15,858 nucleotides of DNA. Source: Chloroflexota bacterium. Its GTDB lineage: Bacteria; Chloroflexota; Dehalococcoidia; UBA3495. The stretch is taken from NCBI GenBank assembly GCA_022576105.1, contig JACZRM010000015.1, forward strand, positions 1-15,858. The letters run 5' to 3'. Within the stretch, counting starts at the first letter, position 1. Every line of letters begins with the position of its first letter. A model generated the notes under the pieces. It did not search any database. It saw nothing but the letters and a program-made list of their open reading frames with translations, and was not told where the DNA came from. Below are positions 6,924 to 13,409 of the stretch, piece after piece. A program made the position numbers and the translations under genes.

Positions 6924-7349
6924 CTAAGACGGTCGTTGCTTTCGCTCGTCCTCGCGCTCTTGCCACTTGTCCCGTAGCGGCCGGCCCTTATCCGGCTCGG
7001 GGTCCTTGACCAGCCCGTACATCCGGCGGCCTTCATGCTCTTCGGGCAAATATTCGGTGATGGGAAGCCCTTCTTTATCCACGAACAGCAGACAATGACA
7101 ATACTTGTAGATCTGCATGTCGTCGCAGGCGCAGATCCAGGTACGGTGGGTGGTTTCTTCCTTCTTGTCGGGGTAGAAACGACAGGGACACAGTGGCCGC
7201 CCCAATTCATCAATGTTTTTGGCCAGCCCCAGAATTACCTGCTCAGTGACTTCCGGGTCCGGATGAGTGAAGCTACCCGATTTTTCACAATATTTTTCGA
7301 CGAAGACCCGCATTCGCTGCGTCGCCTTTTCGCTAGGTTGGTCCGCCAT
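6924..7349 (-). CDS. Ferredoxin-thioredoxin reductase catalytic-subunit family protein (141 aa)
   Basis: This is an iron-sulfur redox protein of the FTR beta (catalytic) family, which passes electrons from ferredoxin to a thioredoxin-like disulfide through a [4Fe-4S] cluster beside a redox-active cysteine pair. The full signature is visible: Cys54-Pro-Cys56, 16 residues, Cys73-Ala-Cys75, 8 residues, Cys84-His-Cys86. This is the plant/cyanobacterial CPC-x16-CPC-x8-CHC spacing, with Ala replacing Pro in the middle pair. The ARNA-like helical N-terminus (residues 8-45) also fits. A charged C-terminal tail (about 105-141, rich in Glu, Asp, Arg and Lys) extends beyond the canonical core. No FTR alpha-subunit or thioredoxin gene lies nearby, so its partner is unknown. 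The ATG has a strong GGAGG six bases upstream. Confidence 0.88.
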   Translation of the reverse strand: MADQPSEKATQRMRVFVEKYCEKSGSFTHPDPEVTEQVILGLAKNIDELGRPLCPCRFYPDKKEETTHRTWICACDDMQIYKYCHCLLFVDKEGLPITEYLPEEHEGRRMYGLVKDPEPDKGRPLRDKWQEREDERKQRPS

Positions 7350-7406
7350 GAAAATCCTCCCAGGTCACGTTACGCAATCTGCACAACGGTAAATTGATAA
7401 AGCGGT

Positions 7407-7436
7407 ATTCTAGTCCCTTAGCCCCAGATAAAGCAA
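7407..7436 (-). promoter_or_regulatory. Candidate promoter of the FTR-like gene
   Basis: Read on the minus strand, TTGCTT (7436-7431) and TAGAAT (7412-7407) are spaced by 18 bp. The expected start near 7400 gives a leader of about 50 nt. The -10 is five of six to consensus and the -35 is weak. Confidence 0.35.
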
Positions 7437-7518
7437 ATTGGTCGTTGCATGTTTAGATGCCGGAACGTGGGCCAGGGTTCACGGTGCCCCTGTTCTGGAA
7501 GAATAAGGCAAATGCAAA

Positions 7519-7544
7519 GGCCCTCCAATCGATACTGGAGGGCC
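7519..7544 (-). terminator. Hairpin terminator after the response-regulator gene
   Basis: GGCCCTCCA (7519-7527) and TGGAGGGCC (7536-7544) form a perfect 9-bp stem with an 8-base loop. It lies 30 bp past the stop codon of the minus-strand regulator gene. On that strand the stem is followed by a T-rich run (TTTGCATTT), fitting a moderate rho-independent terminator. On the plus strand no T tract follows. Confidence 0.6.
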
Positions 7545-7574
7545 TAAAATCGCGCTGATGAATCTGGTTATAAA

Positions 7575-8282
7575 CTAGGCCGCTTTTTGCTCGACTTTGG
7601 CAAATTTGTAGCCCACGGTACGTTCGGTCATGATATATTTGGGCTCGGCGGGATCATCATCCAGCTTTTGACGCAAATGCTTGATGTGCACCTTCAGGTA
7701 GTTGGTCTCGTCCAGGTATTCCCGACCCCAGACCCGGCCCAACAGCGTGCGGTGGGTCATCACCTTGCCAGCGTTCTTGGTCAAGTGGTACAGCAGTTGA
7801 TACTCGGTAGGAGTCAGCTTGAGCCGCTTTTCACCTAGATATACTTCGTGCTTGTTGAAGTCCACCAACAGGCTGTGGTGCCGGAAGGGTTTTTCGTCCC
7901 CACCGGCATAGGCCATGCTCTGAGTCCGGCGCAGCACCGATTGGACCCGGGCCATGAACTCAATTGGCCGGAAGGGTTTGGCGACAAAGTCGTCGGCTCC
8001 CAATTGCAACCCCTTCACAATATCTGCCTCCTTGTTCCTGACCGTCAGCATGACGATGGGCACATCGGAAAAGCGACGAATCTCCTGGCACACGGTGTAT
8101 CCGTCCATATCGGGGAGACCAATGTCCAAGATCACCAGCGCCGGGTTTTCAGCGTCGACCATTTCGATCCCGGTGTTACCATTCGGCGCCGACACTATCG
8201 TCGAATCCGGCCACCGCATTTCAAAAGTCAGGCTGACAACCTCCAGAACATCCGGGTCGTCATCAATTACCAATACTTTCAT
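7575..8282 (-). CDS. OmpR/PhoB-family response regulator (kinase-linked)
   Basis: This is a cytoplasmic transcription regulator of a two-component system. From the proposed start (MKVLVIDDD, 235 aa) the receiver domain shows Asp8/Asp9 for Mg binding, the phosphoacceptor Asp53 in LVILD, Thr80 and Lys102 in AKPF. A winged-helix DNA-binding domain follows (about 130-230), with KLTPTEYQLLYHL, the VWG motif and VHIKHLRQKL recognition helix, ending in TVGYKF. An ATG six bases upstream (8288) is less likely because the AGGAG sequence touches it, while it sits six bases from the chosen ATG. The gene overlaps the 3' end of the kinase gene by 20 bp, implying translational coupling. It is closely similar to the orphan regulator at 10939-11637. 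Target genes are unknown. Confidence 0.93.
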   Translation of the reverse strand: MKVLVIDDDPDVLEVVSLTFEMRWPDSTIVSAPNGNTGIEMVDAENPALVILDIGLPDMDGYTVCQEIRRFSDVPIVMLTVRNKEADIVKGLQLGADDFVAKPFRPIEFMARVQSVLRRTQSMAYAGGDEKPFRHHSLLVDFNKHEVYLGEKRLKLTPTEYQLLYHLTKNAGKVMTHRTLLGRVWGREYLDETNYLKVHIKHLRQKLDDDPAEPKYIMTERTVGYKFAKVEQKAA

Positions 8283-10464
8283 GATCATCTCCTAGCGGTA
8301 ATGAAAAATAAAAAGTGCTGCCTTCGCCCAGCGTGCTTTCCACCCAAATTCTGCCCCCGTGCAATTCCACCAGGTACTTGGCAATGGCCAGGCCAATACC
8401 ACTGCTCTTTCCGGCGCCCAGGCCATCGGCGCTGGCGTTGCGATAGTAGACATTGAATACCTTTTCCAGGTCCTCTTCAGCCACGCCCTGGCCGTTGTCG
8501 GTGACGTGGGTTATCAGATAATCGCGTTCCAACGATACTCCAACGGTGATCTCTCCCCCAAAATCAGTGTAACGGTTGGCGTTGGAAATGAGATTCAAGA
8601 GAATTCGTTCGCAGCGCCGCCGGTCAATCTGGAGTAGGGGCAATTTATCGGGCAGATTTAGTTCCAGAGACTGACGTTTGGAGCGGGCGACGGGGCTCAG
8701 CAGGGACACCGTTTCTTGGTACAATTCCCGAAGGTCTGTGGATTCCAGGTCCAGTTGCAAGTTGGAATCTTGCATTTGAGCGTAGTCCAAAGACTCGTCC
8801 ACTAGGCGTTCCAGGCGCTCCACCCCCCGGTTGATGCTGCGAATCAGCCTTCCCTTAGCGCCGGAAGCTGGGACGTCTTCCTGCAAGCCCAGCATCTCGG
8901 TGCCCGCTTTAATGGCGGTCAATGGGGTTTTCAGCTCATGGGCCACCGTTAAGAGAAGTGTCTGCTTCATCTTTTCCAGCGCTTCAAGCTCGGCCAACCG
9001 CTCGCTTTCTTGCCCATACAAGCGGGCATTTTCAATAGCAGTAGCCGTTTGATTGACCACCGTACGCAGCAAGTTGATGTCGCTGGTGGAGTAGTCTTCA
9101 TCAGCCAGCTTGGGACCGACCACCAGCACACCGGTTAGCTCGCCTTTGCTTTGCAATGGAATCAGCAGTTCCATGTCCAGGAGTTCCACCGCCCTTTGCT
9201 CATCCACCGTTAGTGCCCTAAATTTGGTCACAACTTCCAGGTCTTGGCGGGTCAATATCCCGTTATTGTCTCTCAGCCAGTTGAGAATGGGGCTTTCATC
9301 CCCCAAAATTATGCCCTCTGCTCCGCTGAGTTCATCGGTAGACGCCACATAGAAACCGGGAGATTGCGGGAGACCGGGAGCCTTTGGGCGACCGGTAGAC
9401 TGAGGGGCCGGTAAAAGCAAGGCAGAGCTGCTGGCCAGCATGGCCTGGCTGACCAAACCGGTCAACGAATCTGCAATGCTCTTCAGGTCGGTTATGTCCT
9501 TGGTATCCTGGCTGAACTGTACCAAGGCTTGCAGATGGTCGTACCGCTCCCGGGAAAACCAATGGTCGGCCCAACGCTGTAATTGACTTAGCACCGGTTG
9601 TAGAGCGATTGCCACCACTGCGGCGGCGCTGATTACCGCCAGCAAACGGGCCGGTTCACTCTGGGAGCGAAAGGTGAAGTTGAACAGAACAAACACCACT
9701 CCATAAACTCCTACAATGAACGTCCCCAGCAAGGTATAGGTCAGGCCGCTGCGCAAAACTACCCGCAGTTCCAGCAGTTGGTACTTGAGCATGGCCACTG
9801 AGGTAAGAGCGACGAAATACAGGTTGGCCATGATGCCGAAGGGGTAGAAGAAAATACCGCTGGAAAACAAGAAGTCGGAGGTTGCGCCGACCAGGGATAG
9901 ACCCGCTCCAACCACCATGTACAATATGCGGTTCTTCTCTTCCGGCGACTTGGAAACGCGGTGACGCTGGACCAGGTTGGCTATTCCCAGAACCACCGGG
10001 ACATACCCCAACGCCAGGTATAAAATTCCCAGCATGGTAAAGCGATAGGTCCAACCGACATACCCACCCAGCAGGGTCACTTCTTCGACCCGGTCAACCA
10101 CGTGCCCGGTGACGGAAAGCACCGCGAAAATGACCCACGCTGTGTAGAACGTAGCCAAATTGGCCTTCGGAACTCTGATCCGAGTGTAAAGAACCGAGAA
10201 ATGATAGAAGAGGACCGAGATCCCTAACACCATCACAACCGCCGTTCGCTCCCAAATCATGGCCAAATCTGCGCCGTCGGGGTGAGGGCTGGTGCGCACT
10301 CCAAAGATGGTCAATCCCCACAGGGCCATGGTAAATAAGAGCAATGCAAACACGCGGTTTCGCAGGTTTCGCCAGTCGCTTCGCAATACCAGAGAGAGCA
10401 AAAAGATATTGAAGATGAACGAAGCAAGCGGCAAAAGCTCGTAAAAGATGGCGTAGATCGACAC
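8263..10464 (-). CDS. Membrane sensor histidine kinase, 7TM-GAF-HisKA-HATPase (733 aa)
   Basis: This sensor kinase autophosphorylates on histidine and passes phosphate to the adjacent regulator. Residues 1-230 hold about seven hydrophobic helices (a His_kinase_N 7TM-type sensor), with two more at about 240-263 and 273-292. A GAF-like domain spans about 310-482, interrupted by a Pro/Gly/Ser-rich insert (352-370) that is probably a variable loop. A short coiled segment (485-503) leads to the H box VAHELKTPL with phosphoacceptor His509. The ATP-binding domain has the N box (LLNLISNAN, 622-630), the G1 box (DNGQG, 656-660) and the G2 box (SGIGLA, 688-693). The start is a GTG at 10462-10464 with AGGG six bases upstream. 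It precedes and overlaps the response-regulator gene by 20 bp. The signal it detects cannot be read from sequence. Confidence 0.93.
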   Translation of the reverse strand: MSIYAIFYELLPLASFIFNIFLLSLVLRSDWRNLRNRVFALLLFTMALWGLTIFGVRTSPHPDGADLAMIWERTAVVMVLGISVLFYHFSVLYTRIRVPKANLATFYTAWVIFAVLSVTGHVVDRVEEVTLLGGYVGWTYRFTMLGILYLALGYVPVVLGIANLVQRHRVSKSPEEKNRILYMVVGAGLSLVGATSDFLFSSGIFFYPFGIMANLYFVALTSVAMLKYQLLELRVVLRSGLTYTLLGTFIVGVYGVVFVLFNFTFRSQSEPARLLAVISAAAVVAIALQPVLSQLQRWADHWFSRERYDHLQALVQFSQDTKDITDLKSIADSLTGLVSQAMLASSSALLLPAPQSTGRPKAPGLPQSPGFYVASTDELSGAEGIILGDESPILNWLRDNNGILTRQDLEVVTKFRALTVDEQRAVELLDMELLIPLQSKGELTGVLVVGPKLADEDYSTSDINLLRTVVNQTATAIENARLYGQESERLAELEALEKMKQTLLLTVAHELKTPLTAIKAGTEMLGLQEDVPASGAKGRLIRSINRGVERLERLVDESLDYAQMQDSNLQLDLESTDLRELYQETVSLLSPVARSKRQSLELNLPDKLPLLQIDRRRCERILLNLISNANRYTDFGGEITVGVSLERDYLITHVTDNGQGVAEEDLEKVFNVYYRNASADGLGAGKSSGIGLAIAKYLVELHGGRIWVESTLGEGSTFYFSLPLGDDHESIGN

Positions 10465-10548
10465 GGTTTACCCTATCTCACGGTCACGCGGGAAGACTCA
10501 GTTTGGACCAGGCCCCCTAACGGTGGTGTAAATAAGGCTTCACTACGC

Positions 10549-10554
10549 ATTATA
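10549..10554 (-). promoter_or_regulatory. -10 box of the kinase-regulator operon
   Basis: On the minus strand the sequence reads CCCTATATAATGCG, with a perfect TATAAT at 10554-10549. Transcription would start near 10542, giving a leader of about 78 nt before the GTG. No good -35 is present. Instead, the -35 region carries the inverted repeat CGCCA-CAC-TGGCG (10566-10578). A wider pair, AAATAAGGC (10530-10538) and GCCTTATTT (10595-10603), flanks the whole promoter. A weak -35 with symmetric sites suggests an activator or repressor acts here. Confidence 0.45.
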
Positions 10555-10698
10555 TAGGGCAGTTCCGCCACACTGGCGTTAAGACGAGAGGGACGCCTTA
10601 TTTGGTTTAGAGAAACAATCAATGTTTAACCCTTGTTTACACCCTGGGAATGAGTTTCGATTCAGGCCGGCCGGAGATGGGAAATAATGTCTTGGTGC

Positions 10699-10721
10699 TG
10701 TTTATCCCAACGGGGTAAACA
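10699..10721. promoter_or_regulatory. 23-bp palindrome, operator candidate
   Basis: TGTTTATCCC (10699-10708), AAC, then GGGGTAAACA (10712-10721) form an inverted repeat with nine of ten pairs matched. A related half-site, TTGTTTACACCC, is at 10633-10644. A third, GGTGTAAATA, is at 10525-10534 in opposite orientation. The set lies in the gap between the orphan regulator and the kinase gene. Confidence 0.4.
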
Positions 10722-10938
10722 ATTCTTGGGCCGATTTTCATTCGGAACATCATCCTATGCGGTCTGGCACCCTTCAAATATGGTGCTTGCCTGGGAAACA
10801 TAAAGTGCTGACGCCCACCTGCAATAGGTTGCCAGCACCTAGATTCTGGGACCTATTCCTGAATAATTCTCCCGAACCTGGCCAATCAGCCGACTTGGAT
10901 GTGAGGGGCAGAGCAGGGAGAATTGAACGTTGGGTTAT

Positions 10939-11637
10939 CTAGTCCGACCCAGCGAAACGATAGCCCCGACCCCGTTCGGTAACGATCAACTTGGGGTCCT
11001 GCAGATTGTCCTTGAGCTTTTTCCTCAAACGCTGGATGTGAGCTTTCACCAAACCGCTGCTGCTGCGGTATTCATTACCCCACACTTCGTCGAGAATAGC
11101 CTGGTTGGTGAGCACCTGTCTGGGATTTCTAATCAGGTAGCACAGCATCTTGTACTCGGTGGGCGTAAGCTTCACCGTTTCGCCCTGCACCGATACTTCC
11201 CTGGTATCAAAGTCAACCGAAACGGCCTTGCTGATGAAGGGCTGGCCTTCCGTACCCAGAGGGCCTACCTGTACCCGCCGCAGCACTGCCCGGGTACGGG
11301 CCAACAACTCAACTGCACTGAACGGTTTGGTAAGGTAGTCGGCAGCGCCCAGTTCCAGACCCCTCACTATGTCCACTTCACGGGAGCGAGCGGTGATCAA
11401 TATAACCGGCACGTCGGACGAGCTGCGGAATTCCTTGCAAAGATCGAATCCCCAAGACTCACCTTCGGGCAAATTGACATCGAGGATCACCACATCCGGG
11501 TTCTCCGCCTTGACCATCGCCATGCCCTCAGTCCCATTGGGAGCACCCAACACCTGACTGCCTGGCCAAGCAGTCTCGAATGCCACTGTGACAACCTCCA
11601 TGATTTCCGGGTCGTCTTCGATTATTGCCACCCGCAT
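10939..11637 (-). CDS. OmpR/PhoB-family response regulator, orphan (232 aa)
   Basis: This is a transcription regulator with receiver and winged-helix domains. Asp8/Asp9, phosphoacceptor Asp53 (VVILD), Thr82 and Lys104 (LTKPF) are all in place. The DNA-binding half shows KLTPTEYKMLCYL, the EVWG motif, the helix VKAHIQRLRKKL and the terminal RGRGYRFA. Two extra residues (in LPEGESWGFDLC) lie in the loop after Asp53 compared with the regulator at 7575-8282. That loop, near the active site, affects partner contact in this family. No kinase gene lies next to it in the operon direction. It sits between glnA and the 7TM kinase, so it could respond to that kinase or control nitrogen genes; both ideas are inference. 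ATG 11637 has GGAGG five bases upstream. Two copies of an 8-bp direct repeat lie just upstream. Confidence 0.93.
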   Translation of the reverse strand: MRVAIIEDDPEIMEVVTVAFETAWPGSQVLGAPNGTEGMAMVKAENPDVVILDVNLPEGESWGFDLCKEFRSSSDVPVILITARSREVDIVRGLELGAADYLTKPFSAVELLARTRAVLRRVQVGPLGTEGQPFISKAVSVDFDTREVSVQGETVKLTPTEYKMLCYLIRNPRQVLTNQAILDEVWGNEYRSSSGLVKAHIQRLRKKLKDNLQDPKLIVTERGRGYRFAGSD

Positions 11638-11669
11638 TGCACCCTCCTCTCCAGCTAAAATGTTACCTC

Positions 11670-11699
11670 CTTAACCTTAGTATTACCGTTTCTTAACCT
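11670..11699 (-). promoter_or_regulatory. Direct-repeat operator candidate upstream of the orphan regulator
   Basis: On the coding strand AGGTTAAG occurs at 11699-11692 and again at 11677-11670, exactly 22 bp (two helical turns) apart. OmpR/PhoB-type dimers bind head-to-tail direct repeats with an 11-bp period, so this is a fitting autoregulation site. A partial middle match (GGTAATA) lies at the 11-bp position. The site ends about 32 bp before the start codon, where a promoter would be expected. Confidence 0.4.
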
Positions 11700-11837
11700 C
11701 CACCGGCACAAAGGGATTCACCAGGATTCCAAACCTAACGCTAACCAAAACCCTTCAAAACCGGTCCAAAGGCGCAAAACTTCCGTCTGGGAAGCACTCC
11801 CTATTAAGCGCTGCCTAGAAAGCACTCCGGCAACTTG

Positions 11838-11854
11838 ACGCAGGTAACCTACGT
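11838..11854. promoter_or_regulatory. 17-bp near-perfect palindrome downstream of glnA
   Basis: ACGCAGGT, A, ACCTACGT form an inverted repeat with one mismatch. It lies 68 bp past the glnA stop, upstream of the orphan regulator. The same gap also has AAGCACTCC twice (11792-11800 and 11820-11828). It could be an operator or a weak terminator stem; no U tract follows. Confidence 0.25.
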
Positions 11855-11922
11855 TAGAGATTGGGTTTTGAGGATTCAAAGTGACCCGTGGTGATACTGG
11901 CGCCCGGCGGCGGGGTTTTGGA

Positions 11923-13263
11923 CTACAAGAGTGGCAGGTAGCGGGAGACCTCGTAGTCGGTAACGGTTGCCCGGTAGTCGGCCCATTCAATCTTCTTGTT
12001 GCGAATGAAACTGGTAAATATATGCTCACCCAGGGCTTCCCGGAGCAGGTCGCTTTCTTCGGCCAGGGCCAGCGACTCCCCCAAGCTTGCCGGCAGTGTC
12101 TTGATTCCGCGGGCCACTCGTTCTTCGTGGTCCATGTTGAAGACGTTGCCTTCTACCGCGGGCGGCAGCGGATATTCTTCCTCGACTCCCTTGAGTCCCG
12201 CCGCCAGCATCACGCTGAAGGCAAGGTAAGGGTTACAGGCCGGGTCCGGCGCCCGGTACTCAATCCGAACCGAGCTTTCGTAGCCGGGTTTGTAGGCCGG
12301 CACCCGCACCAGGTCGGAGCGATTCACATGGGCCCAAGATATGTACACCGGAGCCTCAAAGCCCGGCACCAACCGCTTGTAGGAGTTTACCCACTGGTTG
12401 GTCACCAGGGTAATTTCCGGGGCATGTCGCAGCAGGCCGGCAATAAATCTTCTACCGGTGAGCGACAGGTGATACTCATCATCCGGATCGTAAAAGGCGT
12501 TTTCGTCACCTTTGAATAGAGATTGGTGGATGTGCATACCAGACCCGTTCATGCCGGAAATGGGTTTGGGCATGAACGAAGCATAAGCATCCCTGAGCTG
12601 GGCCAGCTCTTTGATCACCAGCTTGGCGGTCATCACGCTGTCGGCCATGGTTAGCGCGTCGGCGTATTGCAGGTCTATCTCATGCTGGCTGTGAGCGCCC
12701 TCGTGATGCGAGTATTTCACCGGTATGCCCATATCCGAAAGGTTGAGCACAGTGTCGCGCCTCAAGTCGGCGGTTGGGTGGCTGGACTGCTGATCGTAGT
12801 AGCCAAAATTGTCCAGCGGCTCCGGAGTCTTGGAATCCTTGAAATAGAAAAACTCAAGCTCTGGCCCGACATAGTAGGTATAGCCCAGCTTGGCCAAGCG
12901 CTCCAGATTACGCTTCAACACGTAGCGGGGGTCACCGATGAAAGATTGACCGGCCGGAGTGCAGATATCGCAGAACATGCGGGCGACGGCGTTTTGTCGC
13001 GGTCGCCACGGAAGAATGGCGAAGGTGGTTGGATCTGGAAATGCCCGCATATCGCTCTCGTCGATGCGCGCAAATCCTTCAATGGCCGAACCATCAAAAC
13101 CGACGCCGCGTTCAATGGCGTCTTCCAGGTCATCCACGTTGATCGCGAACCCCTTCAGGTTGCCCAGGATGTCGGTGAACCAGAGGCGAATGAACTTTAC
13201 GTCGTTGTCCCTGGCGCTTCTCAGTACATATTCGCGCTCGGCGGCCCGATCGTCGGTTATCAT
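11923..13263 (-). CDS. glnA: Glutamine synthetase type I (alpha, not adenylylated)
   Basis: This cytoplasmic enzyme makes glutamine from glutamate, ammonium and ATP. At 446 aa it matches the GSI-alpha size of Gram-positive-type enzymes. Metal and substrate residues are visible: Glu135 and Glu137 (GPELEFF), Glu188 (HHEGAH), Glu195 (HEIDL), His244 (GMHIHQ), and Glu335 within RIEYRAPD. The IEGFARIDESDM loop carries Arg66, equivalent to Arg62 of the Bacillus enzyme, which takes part in feedback inhibition. The region matching the adenylylated tyrosine of GSI-beta reads GNVFNM, with Phe375, so adenylylation is excluded. The start ATG 13263 has GGAGGG four bases upstream. It lies after glutamine synthetase II, separated by a strong terminator, so it probably has its own promoter. 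Two direct repeats sit near its predicted transcription start. Confidence 0.97.
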   Translation of the reverse strand: MITDDRAAEREYVLRSARDNDVKFIRLWFTDILGNLKGFAINVDDLEDAIERGVGFDGSAIEGFARIDESDMRAFPDPTTFAILPWRPRQNAVARMFCDICTPAGQSFIGDPRYVLKRNLERLAKLGYTYYVGPELEFFYFKDSKTPEPLDNFGYYDQQSSHPTADLRRDTVLNLSDMGIPVKYSHHEGAHSQHEIDLQYADALTMADSVMTAKLVIKELAQLRDAYASFMPKPISGMNGSGMHIHQSLFKGDENAFYDPDDEYHLSLTGRRFIAGLLRHAPEITLVTNQWVNSYKRLVPGFEAPVYISWAHVNRSDLVRVPAYKPGYESSVRIEYRAPDPACNPYLAFSVMLAAGLKGVEEEYPLPPAVEGNVFNMDHEERVARGIKTLPASLGESLALAEESDLLREALGEHIFTSFIRNKKIEWADYRATVTDYEVSRYLPLL

Positions 13264-13280
13264 AAACCCTCCACTTCGGG

Positions 13281-13306
13281 GGTGTTAAGTTAGCGGTGTT
13301 AAGTTA
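13281..13306 (-). promoter_or_regulatory. Tandem 12-bp repeats before glnA, operator candidate
   Basis: GGTGTTAAGTTA occurs at 13281-13292 and 13295-13306, identical and 14 bp apart. The pair lies just downstream of the -10-like box, covering the predicted transcription start and early leader. This placement suits a repressor site. It does not match the Bacillus GlnR/TnrA consensus. Confidence 0.4.
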
Positions 13307-13335
13307 ATTGTAGCCCACTGTTTACGCTTAAGGAA
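13307..13335 (-). promoter_or_regulatory. Candidate glnA promoter
   Basis: On the minus strand TTCCTT (13335-13330) and TACAAT (13312-13307) are 17 bp apart. The -10 is five of six to consensus and the -35 is poor. Transcription would start around 13300, inside the tandem repeats. Confidence 0.35.
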
Positions 13336-13362
13336 TTCCCAACTCATCCCGAAGAAAACATA

Positions 13363-13382
13363 CGCCGCCCCGGAGGGCGGCG
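13363..13382 (-). terminator. Rho-independent terminator after glutamine synthetase II
   Basis: CGCCGCCC (13363-13370) and GGGCGGCG (13375-13382) form a perfect 8-bp GC stem with a four-base loop. On the minus strand it is followed by TATGTTTTCTTC. It sits 28 bp past the stop codon of the type II synthetase gene, separating that gene from glnA. Confidence 0.8.
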
Positions 13383-13409
13383 CGTGGGCAAGCATCCGGT
13401 GACTTGCGA

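Larger units (their letters stand above)
10465..10938. other. 474-bp intergenic region between kinase and orphan regulator
   Basis: It holds the kinase promoter box (10549-10554), its flanking inverted repeats, and the 23-bp palindrome with half-sites. I see no tRNA and no coding frame with a ribosome binding site. The stretch 10760-10938 is otherwise featureless apart from a weak GGTGCT/AGCACC inverted pair. No convincing terminator was found after the orphan regulator. Confidence 0.5.

Noticed and set aside
7848..8456. 202-aa plus-strand open frame spanning the kinase-regulator overlap
   Set aside because: Antisense shadow with no ribosome binding site and no recognisable motif.
10757..10942. 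61-aa plus-strand open frame in the kinase-regulator gap
   Set aside because: No ribosome binding site, no domain, and it runs into the end of the opposite gene.
10930..11658. 242-aa plus-strand open frame
   Set aside because: Antisense shadow of the orphan response regulator, whose reading frame is unmistakable.
11881..13293. Plus-strand open frames of 212 and 208 aa
   Set aside because: Antisense to glnA; they result from high GC in the wobble positions.
13281..13306. GlnR/TnrA box (TGTNAN7TNACA) before glnA
   Set aside because: The repeats are direct rather than inverted and do not fit that consensus.
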